Origin: Clostridia bacterium
Lineage (GTDB): Bacteria; Bacillota; Clostridia; Oscillospirales; Acutalibacteraceae
Direction: 5' to 3'
DNA length: 50,419 bases
Assembly (NCBI GenBank): GCA_017435665.1
Contig: JAFSEP010000030.1
Location: forward strand, 1 to 50,419
Shown: positions 7,931 through 17,044 of the stretch, in pieces
Layout of the letters: each line of letters begins with the position of its first letter
Position numbering within the stretch: the stretch's first letter is position 1
The notes under the pieces: model-generated
The model's input: only the letters and a program-made list of their open reading frames with translations
What the model was told of the DNA's origin: nothing
The model's database searches: none
Position numbers and translations under genes: made by a program

Positions 7931-9055
7931 TTATTTATTTCCTGCCAGACTCACTACTATTTCCGCTATTTTTTCCTTAGCATCAATAATTGCCATATTT
8001 CTTGCATTCCTGCCAATTGTATTTCTTCTCTCATCGTTTCTGACAAGCTCGTCTGCAAGTGCGATTATCTTTTCGCCTGTCAGATCTTTTTCTTCTATAA
8101 TAACAGCTGCATCATTATTCACAAGTGCCATAGCATTATGGTACTGATGGTTTTCGGCAACGTTTGGAGACGGAATAAGAATTGAAGCCTTGCCCAGAGC
8201 CTCTATTTCGCTGAGAGTGGATGCACCTGCACGGCATATCACAACGTCTGCGGCAGACATACATCTGTCCATATCGCTTATGTATTCTCTGATTTCAACA
8301 TTATTGTGTGTATCGGGGTCAACACCCTTTTCTCTGAGCTTGTCCGGCACCCAGAGTCCGTACTGTCCCATTGCGTGAAGGAAGCGATAACCCTTTTCGT
8401 CAGCTCTTGCTGAAATCAGCTCGACCATAGCTTCGTTTATCGCCTTTGCGCCAAGGCTTCCGCCCATTGAAAGAATGAGCTTTTCGTCATCCCTTATACC
8501 AAGCTCGGCTCTTGCAAAATCTCTGTCTGCTCTGAGCATCTCACCTCTTACGGGAAGACCCGTGAGTACACATTCGTTTTTGCACTGCAGATGCTTTCTT
8601 GCCGCTTCAACGGTTATCATAACCTTGTCCACGTGCTTGGCGAGGGTTTTGTTTGTGACACCGGGGAAGGCGTTCTGCTCGTGAATGGCTGTGGGTATGC
8701 CCATCTTATATGCCTGTCTGAGAACGGGACCGCTGACATATCCGCCGAAGCCGATAACAACGTCGGGATTGAACTGCCTGATTATCTTCTTCACCTGAAA
8801 GGATGAAACCAAAAGATAAACAAGTGTCATAATGTTTCTCTTTATATTTTCAAGAGAGAGCTTTCTCTGAAAGCCCGAAATATTGATTGTCTTTATATCA
8901 AAGCCTGCCTTCGGGACAAGGTCAGCCTCCATTTTTCCCTTAGCGCCCACAAAAAGTATCTCGCTGTCAGGATACTGCTCTCTTATTTCTCCTGCTACTG
9001 CAAGTGCGGGATTGATATGTCCGCCCGTACCGCCTGCTGCAAATAAAAATCTCAT
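7931..9055 (-). CDS. murG: Peptidoglycan GlcNAc transferase MurG
   Basis: Membrane-associated GT28 glycosyltransferase that adds GlcNAc to lipid I to form lipid II on the inner face of the membrane. The 374-residue product has the N-terminal glycine-rich loop FAAGGTGGHINPALAVA, the second glycine-rich GFGGYVSGPV, the HEQNAFPG motif and the C-terminal donor-binding region CRAGASTLSEIEALGKASILIPSP. The start at 9055 (MRFLFAAGG) is supported by AAGGTGG 8 nt upstream. That site overlaps the ftsW stop codon, so the two are coupled. Confidence 0.97.
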   Translation of the reverse strand: MRFLFAAGGTGGHINPALAVAGEIREQYPDSEILFVGAKGKMEADLVPKAGFDIKTINISGFQRKLSLENIKRNIMTLVYLLVSSFQVKKIIRQFNPDVVIGFGGYVSGPVLRQAYKMGIPTAIHEQNAFPGVTNKTLAKHVDKVMITVEAARKHLQCKNECVLTGLPVRGEMLRADRDFARAELGIRDDEKLILSMGGSLGAKAINEAMVELISARADEKGYRFLHAMGQYGLWVPDKLREKGVDPDTHNNVEIREYISDMDRCMSAADVVICRAGASTLSEIEALGKASILIPSPNVAENHQYHNAMALVNNDAAVIIEEKDLTGEKIIALADELVRNDERRNTIGRNARNMAIIDAKEKIAEIVVSLAGNK

Positions 9056-9068
9056 TATTTCAACCACC

Positions 9069-10643
9069 TTACTTTATTGTGCTTGTTCTTGAAACCGAAA
9101 GTGCTATACCCATTTCAGCAAGAAGTATCATCAGAGACGTACCGCCATAGCTGAAAAACGGAAGCGAAATGCCCGTATTGGGAATGGTATCGGTGACAAC
9201 AGCAATATTAACAAGCACCTGAATACCTATCTGAAGTGCGATACCCATAATAAGCAACGCACCGAATGTGCTTTTTACGTTAGCTGCTATATGGAAGGCT
9301 CTCCATACAAGCGCAGCAAAAAGACAGATTATAACCGTACCGCCCACGAAGCCCAGCTCTTCACAGATAATTGCGAAGATAAAGTCGTTCTGAGGCTCGG
9401 AAACATACATATGCTTCTGACGGGAATTGCCAAGACCAAGTCCGAAGGGTCCACCCGAGGCTATTGCACGCAAGCTCTGGTTCGTCTGCCAGCGTGAGCC
9501 GAGGGGTTCATATTCTTTATCAAGCCAGGCAACAATTCTTTCTCCTGCGTAGCCGGGAAGAATATCGGGATTTTTTACAACGTATATAACAGCTATTGCA
9601 ACCACAACCGCAAGAACGATGAAATATCCTTTCTTTACGCCTCCCAACCACATCATACATACACCCATGGCAAAGATGAGTATCGTACAGGAAATATGGT
9701 TTTCAATGATAACCATAAGGCACATAGCTGAAATTATGAAAGTATACATCAGCGTATAGTACATTGACATTGTGCTTGCGTTTTTATAAAAGACTCTCAG
9801 CTTTGAAGTAAATCTTTCATCAATCTGTCTGAGCCTTGTGTTATCCTTGCCGATTTTGTTTGACTGAATAAGCCCGTAGCTTTTTGCCATACAGTAGGCA
9901 AGGAAGAGTATCAACGTGAATTTTCCTATTTCCGAGGGCTGAAACGATATAAAGCCAAGGTCAAGCCAGCGCTTGAAATCACTTTCCTTCTTCAGATTTA
10001 TAAGGAAGGTCAGCATCAGCAGTCCGAGAGACGCAAAATATGCAATCGGAGCGATAATGCTGTTGAGCTTTTCAAAGTTGAACTTACTGACAAGAAGCAT
10101 TATTCCCACGCCTGCAACAGCAAATAACAGCTGTCTGCGGAAATACCAGAGTGCATCTCCGTTCTTGTCATAATAGGAGTGTGTATAGCTTGCCGAAAAC
10201 ATCATAACAAGACCGATGCAAAGCAGGACGAACACAAGAATAAGCAGAAGCGGATCCACAGACTCCCTTATTGTCCAGTTACGGAAAAATCTGTTGACAG
10301 CTGCGCCCTTTGCCTGAGCATCGCTGACGGTTGAGCTTGATGCCTTGGGCGGCTGAGTCTGCTGCTTTATGCGATTATCGGGTTTTGCGGGTCTGCCCGT
10401 CTGCCCTTTTGCCGAAGAATCAGGTCTTCTGTTTACGAAAGCCGTCCCCTGTCTGCTTGCAGACACCTGCTGTCTCGGTCTGTCCGAAGCTCTTTGCCGG
10501 GACTGTCCGTTTACGGGATAGCTGTAAGTCTGCCTGCTTCTCTCGGGCTGATAGCTTTGCCCCCTGCCTATTCTCTGCTCTGAATCGCTGAAGGGATTTC
10601 TTCCGCTTCTGAAATCATAGTTATTACCTGCCAACCTGCTCAC
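9069..10643 (-). CDS. ftsW: SEDS-family cell division glycosyltransferase FtsW/SpoVE
   Basis: Polytopic lipid II polymerase of the SEDS family that works with a class B PBP at the septum. The 524-residue ORF has about 10 TM helices from residue 130 on. Landmarks are VMMFSASY in TM1, the WLDLGFISFQPSE(I)GK loop with the catalytic-region residues, and the C-terminal IPNTGISLPFFSYGGTSL signature. Unusually, about 125 Arg/Gln/Ser-rich residues precede TM1, whereas typical FtsW is about 370-400 residues. The assigned start is a GTG at 10643 with AAAAAGG very close upstream. The real start is uncertain, though no in-frame ATG occurs before TM1. It may serve as both FtsW and SpoVE. Confidence 0.92.
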   Translation of the reverse strand: MSRLAGNNYDFRSGRNPFSDSEQRIGRGQSYQPERSRQTYSYPVNGQSRQRASDRPRQQVSASRQGTAFVNRRPDSSAKGQTGRPAKPDNRIKQQTQPPKASSSTVSDAQAKGAAVNRFFRNWTIRESVDPLLLILVFVLLCIGLVMMFSASYTHSYYDKNGDALWYFRRQLLFAVAGVGIMLLVSKFNFEKLNSIIAPIAYFASLGLLMLTFLINLKKESDFKRWLDLGFISFQPSEIGKFTLILFLAYCMAKSYGLIQSNKIGKDNTRLRQIDERFTSKLRVFYKNASTMSMYYTLMYTFIISAMCLMVIIENHISCTILIFAMGVCMMWLGGVKKGYFIVLAVVVAIAVIYVVKNPDILPGYAGERIVAWLDKEYEPLGSRWQTNQSLRAIASGGPFGLGLGNSRQKHMYVSEPQNDFIFAIICEELGFVGGTVIICLFAALVWRAFHIAANVKSTFGALLIMGIALQIGIQVLVNIAVVTDTIPNTGISLPFFSYGGTSLMILLAEMGIALSVSRTSTIK

Positions 10644-10681
10644 CGCCTTTTTAATGAACTGTTTTCAATATTTGTCTCTTC

Positions 10682-11716
10682 TTACATTATTCTGTTATCG
10701 CCGAAATAAATCAGCACCATACCGATTGCACAGGCGATTGCGTTTACAAGAGTGAAAATTCTTACAATCTTAACTTCATTCCATCCGCACATTTCAAAGT
10801 GATGGTGAATGGGTGCCATTTTGAATACCTTTTTGTGTCTTATCTTGATACTGCCTATCTGGATAACGTCGCTCATTGCTTCAACAACGTAGATGAAGCC
10901 GAAAAGGAGAAGAATGATAGGCATATTTATTGCATATGCAAGAGCTACCACAAGACCGCCAAGGAACATTGAGCCCGTGTCACCCATCATAACCTTTGCG
11001 GGATAATGGTTCCAGATGAGGTAGCCTGCGCAGGCACCTGCAAGAGCTGCCGCAAGAATGCTTACCGATGCCGTCTTATAGAGTATTGCCGCAACGGTGA
11101 AAGCAACCGCAGTTACAAGCGTAACACTTCCGCAAAGACCGTCAATACCGTCTGTGAAGTTTACAGCGTTGATTGCGCCGTAGATAACGCATACGCCGAA
11201 AATCCAATAGAAGAAGTGAAGGTCAACATCACCGACAAAGGGAACATACATACTGCTTCCGTTTACTCTGTAATAGCAGGCAAGATAAACCACCGCTATA
11301 ACAAGCTGCGGAATTGTTTTCTGAATTTCCGTAAGACCCAGATTGCGCTTCTTGACAACCTTGATATAATCATCGGCAAAGCCCACAAGTGCAAAAAGCA
11401 CTGCAAGAAGTATGCCGCCGAAAATCTCCGTGTATTCTATTGCTCTGAATTCTTCCGCAACGGAAAATGCAGATGAGCCCGTAAGCTTACAGATAAGATA
11501 AGTAACAACTGCCGCAAGGATTGTTCCTATGATGAACATTATACCGCCCATTGTGGGTGTACCCTGCTTCTTTGCGTGCCACTTGGGACCTATATCCACA
11601 AGTATTGTCTGACCGAACTTCAGCTTATGAAGAACGGGAATAAGCACGTAGCCGAGAAGTGCCGTTACCGCAAAGCCTATAACCAATGATATTATACTTG
11701 CAACTGTAATATTCAT
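10682..11716 (-). CDS. mraY: Phospho-N-acetylmuramoyl-pentapeptide transferase MraY
   Basis: Integral membrane enzyme that joins phospho-MurNAc-pentapeptide to undecaprenyl phosphate, making lipid I. The 344-residue protein has about 10 TM helices, the Mg-binding Asp pair in VGFADDYIK, the NAVNFTDGIDGLCG motif and the C-terminal APIHHHFE motif. It is full length. The ATG at 11716 has AGAGAGG about 9 nt upstream. It lies 29 bp after murE in the dcw run. The usual neighbours murF (before) and murD (after) are absent here. Confidence 0.98.
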   Translation of the reverse strand: MNITVASIISLVIGFAVTALLGYVLIPVLHKLKFGQTILVDIGPKWHAKKQGTPTMGGIMFIIGTILAAVVTYLICKLTGSSAFSVAEEFRAIEYTEIFGGILLAVLFALVGFADDYIKVVKKRNLGLTEIQKTIPQLVIAVVYLACYYRVNGSSMYVPFVGDVDLHFFYWIFGVCVIYGAINAVNFTDGIDGLCGSVTLVTAVAFTVAAILYKTASVSILAAALAGACAGYLIWNHYPAKVMMGDTGSMFLGGLVVALAYAINMPIILLLFGFIYVVEAMSDVIQIGSIKIRHKKVFKMAPIHHHFEMCGWNEVKIVRIFTLVNAIACAIGMVLIYFGDNRIM

Positions 11717-11745
11717 TTTAATATTCCTCTCTGTATTTATATGCG

Positions 11746-13185
11746 TTACCCTATTTTTTCAAAATATTCTCTGACCTTTTCTCTTTCGTCGTAATGGTAC
11801 TTTTCCTTACCGATAATCTGGTAGGTTTCGTGACCCTTACCTGCAAGAAGAACAAGGTCATTTTCTTTTGCTATGCTGAGAGCGAACTCAATAGCTTCGG
11901 TTCTGTCAACCTTAACGTGGGTTTCGTTTTTGCTATCCTTCATTCCTTCAAGAATGTCAGCTATAATCGCCTCAGGGTCCTCTGTTCTCGGGTTATCCGT
12001 GGTGACAACGGCAATGTCTGAAAGCTCGGATACCACTCTGCCCATTATGGGTCGCTTTGCAGCATCTCTGTCACCGCCGCAGCCGAACACGGTTATCACC
12101 CTGCCCTCTCCCTTGATTTCGTTGAGAGTGCCGATAACGTTTTCAAGTCCGTCGGGAGTGTGGGCATAGTCTATTATAACCTTGTAATCCGTATCTGTGT
12201 CCAGAACCTCAAATCTTCCCGGAACGCTTGAAACCTCTGAGAGAGCGTTTATTGCTTCGTCGAAGTCAAGGCCGAGCTGTAAGCAACAGCCGATAACTGC
12301 CATGGAATTATAAACCGAAAACATACCCGGTGTATTGTAATGAACTCTGCCTATCATTGATATGCCCACAATGGCATAGTCAACGCTGCCCGGATTGAGC
12401 TTGACGGTTTTTGCCGTCAGGTCAGCGCTATCATTTTTTGCAGAATAGGTCATCACGGGACACTGAGCATCGCCGAACATTTTTTCATATGAACCGTCAT
12501 CAAGATTTGCAACAGCTTTATCGCAGTTTCTGAAAAGAATTTTCTTGGCTTCGATATAGTTTTCAAGATTGCCGTGATAGTCAAGATGGTCCTGAGTGAG
12601 ATTTGTGAACACGGCAACATCAAAGTGACAGCCTGCCACTCTCGATTGGTCGAGAGCCTGAGACGAAACCTCCATAACGCAATATTCTGTTCCGCAGTCA
12701 ACCATTTCCCTGAACATTCTGTTAAGGTCAAAGGTATCGGGAGTGGTCAACACACTCTCCTGCTTCACTCCGTCGATTATGTTTGAAACGGTACCGATGA
12801 GTCCTGCCTTTTTACCCATGGCTGTAAGCACCTGATAAATAAGGGTTGAGGTCGTTGTCTTTCCGTTTGTTCCCGTAAGACCCACAAGAGTCATCTTATC
12901 TGAGGGATTACCGAAAAACTCACAGCACATCAGGGCATAGGCTTCTCTTGTGTTTTCCACCATAACCTGATTATCAGCCTCAACGGGCTTTGAGCAGATT
13001 ATTGCAGCTGCACCCTTTTCCTGAGCCGAGCTTACAAGAGAGTGTCCGTCGAAGCTTTTTCCCTCAATGCACACAAAGGCGCATCCGGGTCTGCATTTTC
13101 TTGAATCATCGGTAATATATGAAATTTCTACATCTGTATATTCGTTTTTAACATCTGTTCTTCTTAAAAGAGCTGATAACTTCAT
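11746..13185 (-). CDS. murE: UDP-MurNAc-tripeptide synthetase MurE (meso-DAP type)
   Basis: ATP-dependent Mur ligase that adds the third residue of the peptidoglycan stem peptide. The 479-residue product has the P-loop GTNGKTTT (105-112), the TNLTQDHLDYHG segment (about 194-205), the catalytic-domain VPGRFE motif and the specificity motif DNPR at 397-400. In this family DNPR with its Arg marks meso-diaminopimelate as substrate, so the organism probably has DAP-type peptidoglycan. It sits between the PASTA-PBP and mraY. Confidence 0.97.
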   Translation of the reverse strand: MKLSALLRRTDVKNEYTDVEISYITDDSRKCRPGCAFVCIEGKSFDGHSLVSSAQEKGAAAIICSKPVEADNQVMVENTREAYALMCCEFFGNPSDKMTLVGLTGTNGKTTTSTLIYQVLTAMGKKAGLIGTVSNIIDGVKQESVLTTPDTFDLNRMFREMVDCGTEYCVMEVSSQALDQSRVAGCHFDVAVFTNLTQDHLDYHGNLENYIEAKKILFRNCDKAVANLDDGSYEKMFGDAQCPVMTYSAKNDSADLTAKTVKLNPGSVDYAIVGISMIGRVHYNTPGMFSVYNSMAVIGCCLQLGLDFDEAINALSEVSSVPGRFEVLDTDTDYKVIIDYAHTPDGLENVIGTLNEIKGEGRVITVFGCGGDRDAAKRPIMGRVVSELSDIAVVTTDNPRTEDPEAIIADILEGMKDSKNETHVKVDRTEAIEFALSIAKENDLVLLAGKGHETYQIIGKEKYHYDEREKVREYFEKIG

Positions 13186-13225
13186 TATATAACCTCCGTG
13201 TATTATTTAAATGACAAATATTATT

Positions 13226-15472
13226 TCAGCCTTCTGCCATATCCTCAACACCGGTTGTTTCCTGGAAATAAACCGTTACGGATGAGCCTGCCTCAATTTC
13301 AGCACCTGCACCGTAGCTTTGCTTGAATGCAACAGTACTGCTTGTTGTATGAGAGGGTCCTGAGAAGGTGATATTAAGTCCTGCCTCCACAGCAGCTTTA
13401 TTAACCTGAGAAATTGTCATACCCGTGAAATCGGGCACCTTAACCGTTGATGAGCGAACCTCATCCTCGGTATAAAGAACTATAACGCCGCCTGAGGGAA
13501 TTGACTGATTTGCCGTGGGCTTCTGAGCAACAACCTTGTCACCCTTGCCGATAACCTTTGTCGAATAGCCGTGGTTTGCAGCTGTCTTTACTGCAGCCGA
13601 AACATTCTGTCTGACAAGCTGGGGAGCTGTCTTTGTAACGGTTGCAAGCTCCTTTTCCGTATATTCGGGCTCTACGTTCATATAAATAAGCGAATTTTCA
13701 ATTACTTCCTTGGCAACGGGAGCCGCAACAACACTGCCGCTGTGTACGTCTCCGCCCGGCTCGTCGATAATAACGAGAACTGCAATTTCAGGGTCGTCGG
13801 CGGGAGCAAAGCAGACGAAGGAGCCTGAGTAAATATCCTCCTCCTGCTGTAAGCTCTGGCTGATTTTCTGTGAGGTAGCCGTTTTACCTGCAACACGGTA
13901 GCCTGCAATATATGCGTTCTTACCCGTACCTGCGGAAACCACCTGCTCCATCATTTCACAAACCGTCTTACTTGTGTCCGCACTTATAACCTGCCTTTTA
14001 ATCTGAGGCTCGGTTGTTGAAAGCACGTTACCGTCAGAGTCAACCTTACCTGCAACAACGTAAGGCTGCATAAGATAGCCTCCGTTTGCAACGGCACAGG
14101 TTGCCGTGATTATCTGAATGGGAGTTACGTTTACTGTCTGACCGAAGGACGTACTTGCAAGGTTTACCTTTGTGAAGCTGTCCTTTGCGTGATAGGTTAC
14201 ACCTGCAACGGGAGTTGCTTCACCCGTAAGGTCAATACCTGTTTTTTCAGTAAAGCCGAAAGCCTCGAAATACTTGAAATATCTGTCTGTTCCCAGCTCC
14301 TGACCGACGGAAATGAAGAAGGGGTTGCAGGAATTCATAAGTCCCTGAGTCATATTCTGGTGACCGTGACCGGTTCTTCTTGCACAACGGATGTTCCATC
14401 CGCCGATATGGTATACACCCGTGCAGTTATATGTTGTGTTCTTGCTGACAACACCCTCCTCAAGGGCGGCGGCAAGAGTAAAAATCTTAAATACGGAGCC
14501 CGGCTCATAGGTGAAGGAAATCGTCTTGTTGTTCCACTGAGAGAACAGAGCTTCGTTATATTTTTCCGTATATTCATCGGTGTCCTCGTATTCCTTGAGG
14601 GCTTCCTTTGCCTTTTCGTCAAAGACCTTGTATGCGTTGTTGGGGTCATAGTCAGGCTTGTTTGACATTGCAAGGACCGCACCGGTGTCAACATCCATAA
14701 CTATGCCGTAGGCTCCCAGTGCATCATAATCCACCACAGCCTCACTCAGCGCCTTTTCAAGGTAATACTGTATCGTTGAGTCAAGAGTGAGAACAAGTCC
14801 CGTTCCCTCCTGAGCGTCCACTATTGTTTCAAAGTCTGAGCTCATACTCTGACTTTTTGCATCCTTGGCAGTTATTATTCTGCCCGGCTGACCTACAAGC
14901 TCATCGTTATAAACCAGCTCAAGTCCACCCTTGCCTTCACCGTCGGCATTGATAAAGCCGATAACCGTTGAGGCAAAATTATTTGTTGGATAATACCGCA
15001 TTGAGCTTGGAGTGAAATAGAGCACTCCGCCATAGCCGTTTTCTTCGATAAATTCTTCAATTTTAGTTTTTTCGGCAGCCGTAACCTGCTTCTGAATTAC
15101 TGCATACTTGCTTTCGGTATCGTCGATTTTGTCATAAATCTTATCGTAAGCCTCGTCAAATACCTCACTGAGATACTTTGCAATTTTTTCTCTTGTTTCG
15201 TCCTTTTTTATGTTTGCGGGAGTGGCACAGCAAATCCACGCAGATGCGCTCTTTACAAGAGGATTCATATTTTTATCGTAAATTGTACCTCTGGGGGCTG
15301 TGAGTATGGTATCGCTCAGCTGCTGAGCTTCAGCCTCCTCACGGTATCTGTCACCATTAATGAACATTGCCCTGGCTATACTTCCGATGTTGAAAAACAG
15401 TATTGCCACACTCAGAAATATCAGCAACATAAATGCGTTCTTTTTCATATTCTTATCAGGTCTTCCGTTCAT
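13226..15472 (-). CDS. Class B penicillin-binding protein with two PASTA domains (FtsI/SpoVD type)
   Basis: Septal or sporulation transpeptidase that cross-links peptidoglycan outside the membrane. The 748-residue protein has a short cytoplasmic tail, one TM helix (about 12-35) and a dimerisation domain starting with the RGTIYD motif. The transpeptidase domain has SVFK (S326-K329), SCN (381-383) and KTA (530-532). Two C-terminal PASTA domains lie at about 607-668 and 674-736. The third motif is normally KTG; here the Gly is Ala. The ATG at 15472 has AAGGAG 9 nt upstream. Its place after ftsL matches pbpB and spoVD of Bacillus, and I cannot decide between the two roles. Confidence 0.93.
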   Translation of the reverse strand: MNGRPDKNMKKNAFMLLIFLSVAILFFNIGSIARAMFINGDRYREEAEAQQLSDTILTAPRGTIYDKNMNPLVKSASAWICCATPANIKKDETREKIAKYLSEVFDEAYDKIYDKIDDTESKYAVIQKQVTAAEKTKIEEFIEENGYGGVLYFTPSSMRYYPTNNFASTVIGFINADGEGKGGLELVYNDELVGQPGRIITAKDAKSQSMSSDFETIVDAQEGTGLVLTLDSTIQYYLEKALSEAVVDYDALGAYGIVMDVDTGAVLAMSNKPDYDPNNAYKVFDEKAKEALKEYEDTDEYTEKYNEALFSQWNNKTISFTYEPGSVFKIFTLAAALEEGVVSKNTTYNCTGVYHIGGWNIRCARRTGHGHQNMTQGLMNSCNPFFISVGQELGTDRYFKYFEAFGFTEKTGIDLTGEATPVAGVTYHAKDSFTKVNLASTSFGQTVNVTPIQIITATCAVANGGYLMQPYVVAGKVDSDGNVLSTTEPQIKRQVISADTSKTVCEMMEQVVSAGTGKNAYIAGYRVAGKTATSQKISQSLQQEEDIYSGSFVCFAPADDPEIAVLVIIDEPGGDVHSGSVVAAPVAKEVIENSLIYMNVEPEYTEKELATVTKTAPQLVRQNVSAAVKTAANHGYSTKVIGKGDKVVAQKPTANQSIPSGGVIVLYTEDEVRSSTVKVPDFTGMTISQVNKAAVEAGLNITFSGPSHTTSSTVAFKQSYGAGAEIEAGSSVTVYFQETTGVEDMAEG

Positions 15473-15541
15473 TCCGTTTCTCTCCTTCCGAACAAATTAT
15501 CGGATTTGCAGGCTTTTTTATTAGCCCCTTAATATCACTTA

Positions 15542-15586
15542 TAAGGCGAACAAGTTCACAAGGAATTTGTGAGCTTTTCCGCCTTA
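15542..15586 (-). promoter_or_regulatory. Long imperfect hairpin between ftsL and the PBP gene
   Basis: Outer arms TAAGGCG/CGCCTTA (15542-15548, 15580-15586) and an inner stem around TTCACAA/TTGTGAG form a near-continuous hairpin in the mRNA. It is not followed by a proper T-tract. It may be a processing or attenuation site that sets the ftsL to PBP ratio. Confidence 0.4.
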
Positions 15587-15600
15587 ATCACATCAGTTTA

Positions 15601-16065
15601 TTATTCCGCTGTTTTTCCCGAGGAAACAAGAACCTTGCTTCCTTCCGAAAGCCTTACGTATTCTATTTCACTTGCATCGAGCTTTACAAGTCCCAGCTGC
15701 TCAACAGCGATTTTCTCTATCTGCTCAAGGGAAACCATACTGTTCAGCTCCATTGAGAGTCTTGTGTTTTCGCTCTGCACCATTTCATACTGCTCTGTAA
15801 GCTGATCGTACTTTCTGTCCTGGAGATCACTCTGACAGTATGCATATATGTTAAGCACGGCAAGAACCGTAAAGGCAAGAGAAAGTGAAACGTTTCTCAC
15901 CATTCTGATAAGAGCCGTTTTTGACTCTGCTTTTATCTGTGCTTCGGTTTTTACAACAGGATCAAGCCTTTTCAGCTTTGGTTGCTTAGGTTGCTCTTCC
16001 CTCTTCCTGGCAGGAGCAAAGGCATCGAAGTTATAATCGAATTCCTGTCTTGCAGTAACAGCCAT
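15601..16065 (-). CDS. ftsL: FtsL-like divisome protein
   Basis: A 154-residue bitopic membrane protein. It has a basic cytoplasmic N-terminus of about 55 residues, a single TM helix (about VRNVSLSLAFTVLAVLNIYA), then a predicted coiled coil (DRKYDQLTEQYEMVQSENTRLSMELNSM). The segment SLEQIEKIAVEQLGLVK matches the region after the leucine zipper in FtsL/DivIC proteins. FtsL forms a complex with FtsQ/DivIB and a DivIC/FtsB partner and activates septal synthesis. Sequence conservation is low in this family, so the position between rsmH and the class B PBP gene is the main support. No ftsB/divIC is visible in the window. Confidence 0.85.
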   Translation of the reverse strand: MAVTARQEFDYNFDAFAPARKREEQPKQPKLKRLDPVVKTEAQIKAESKTALIRMVRNVSLSLAFTVLAVLNIYAYCQSDLQDRKYDQLTEQYEMVQSENTRLSMELNSMVSLEQIEKIAVEQLGLVKLDASEIEYVRLSEGSKVLVSSGKTAE

Positions 16066-16109
16066 AGTTTTTTCTCCTTTTCATTATTATTCTCAAAATC
16101 CCCGTAATA

Positions 16110-17039
16110 TTAATCGTGAAGCTTTTCTATTGTTCTGAGTGTTGCACTTCTTGAGCGTGGGTTTCTTTCAAGCTCTTCTTCACTTGCAGTTACAAACTTA
16201 AAGGGCAGCTCCCCTCTCGGTGTCTTTCCGCAGACACAGACAGGGAATTCCTTGGGACAGGTGCAGCCCTCACAGAATTGGCTGAAGCGTTTTTTCACCA
16301 TTCTGTCCTCCAGGGAATGGAAGGTTATTATAGAAAGCCTTCCCCCTGCTTTAAGCAAATCAAACATATCGTCGAGGGTATCGCTGAGCTTGTCCAGCTC
16401 ACCGTTTACCGCTATGCGCAACGCCTGAAAGGTTTTTCTTGCGGGATGTCCGCCGCTTCTTCTTGCTGCGGCAGGAATTGAATACTTGATGATTTCAGCA
16501 AGTCTAAGCGTTGTTGTAATAGGCTCAACAGACCTCTCCTTTACAATGTTCCTTGCAATAGACCTTGCAAATTTTTCCTCACCGTAGCTCGTTATAATTC
16601 TTGCAAGCTCCCTCTCACCGAGAGTATTTACAAGGTCGGCAGCGCTTGTTCCGCTTTGGCTCATTCTCATATCAAGAGGAGCATCATTATGCACCGAGAA
16701 GCCTCTTTCTGCTGTATCAAGCTGATGTGAGCTTACGCCGAGATCAGCAAGTATACCGTCGACCTTATCTATTCCAAGCTCACTTAGAACCTGTCTGAGG
16801 TTTTCAAAATTGCTTCTGACTATCGTTACCCTTCTGTCAGCACCCAATCTTTCATTCAGCACCTCTATGGCATCGGGGTCCTGGTCAAAGGCGATAAGCC
16901 TTCCGTCTCCGAGTGCTCTGAGTATTGCTGAGGAATGTCCGCCGCCCCCTGCCGTGCAGTCAACGTAGATGCCGTTTTCTTTAATATCAAGGGACTGTAT
17001 TGTTTCATCAAGCAAAACGCTTATATGATTAAATTCCAT
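16110..17039 (-). CDS. rsmH: 16S rRNA m4C1402 methyltransferase RsmH
   Basis: SAM-dependent methyltransferase that modifies C1402 of 16S rRNA. The 309-residue product has the N-terminal HISVLLDETIQSL, the SAM-binding DCTAGGGGHSSAIL (about 27-40), the GILADLGVSSHQLD motif and the late GRLSIITFHSLEDRMVK motif. The start at 17039 (MEFNHISV) is supported by GGAAGG about 8 nt upstream, which overlaps the mraZ stop. A TTG three codons earlier is less likely. It is the second gene of the dcw cluster, as in most bacteria. Confidence 0.97.
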   Translation of the reverse strand: MEFNHISVLLDETIQSLDIKENGIYVDCTAGGGGHSSAILRALGDGRLIAFDQDPDAIEVLNERLGADRRVTIVRSNFENLRQVLSELGIDKVDGILADLGVSSHQLDTAERGFSVHNDAPLDMRMSQSGTSAADLVNTLGERELARIITSYGEEKFARSIARNIVKERSVEPITTTLRLAEIIKYSIPAAARRSGGHPARKTFQALRIAVNGELDKLSDTLDDMFDLLKAGGRLSIITFHSLEDRMVKKRFSQFCEGCTCPKEFPVCVCGKTPRGELPFKFVTASEEELERNPRSRSATLRTIEKLHD

Positions 17040-17044
17040 TATTA

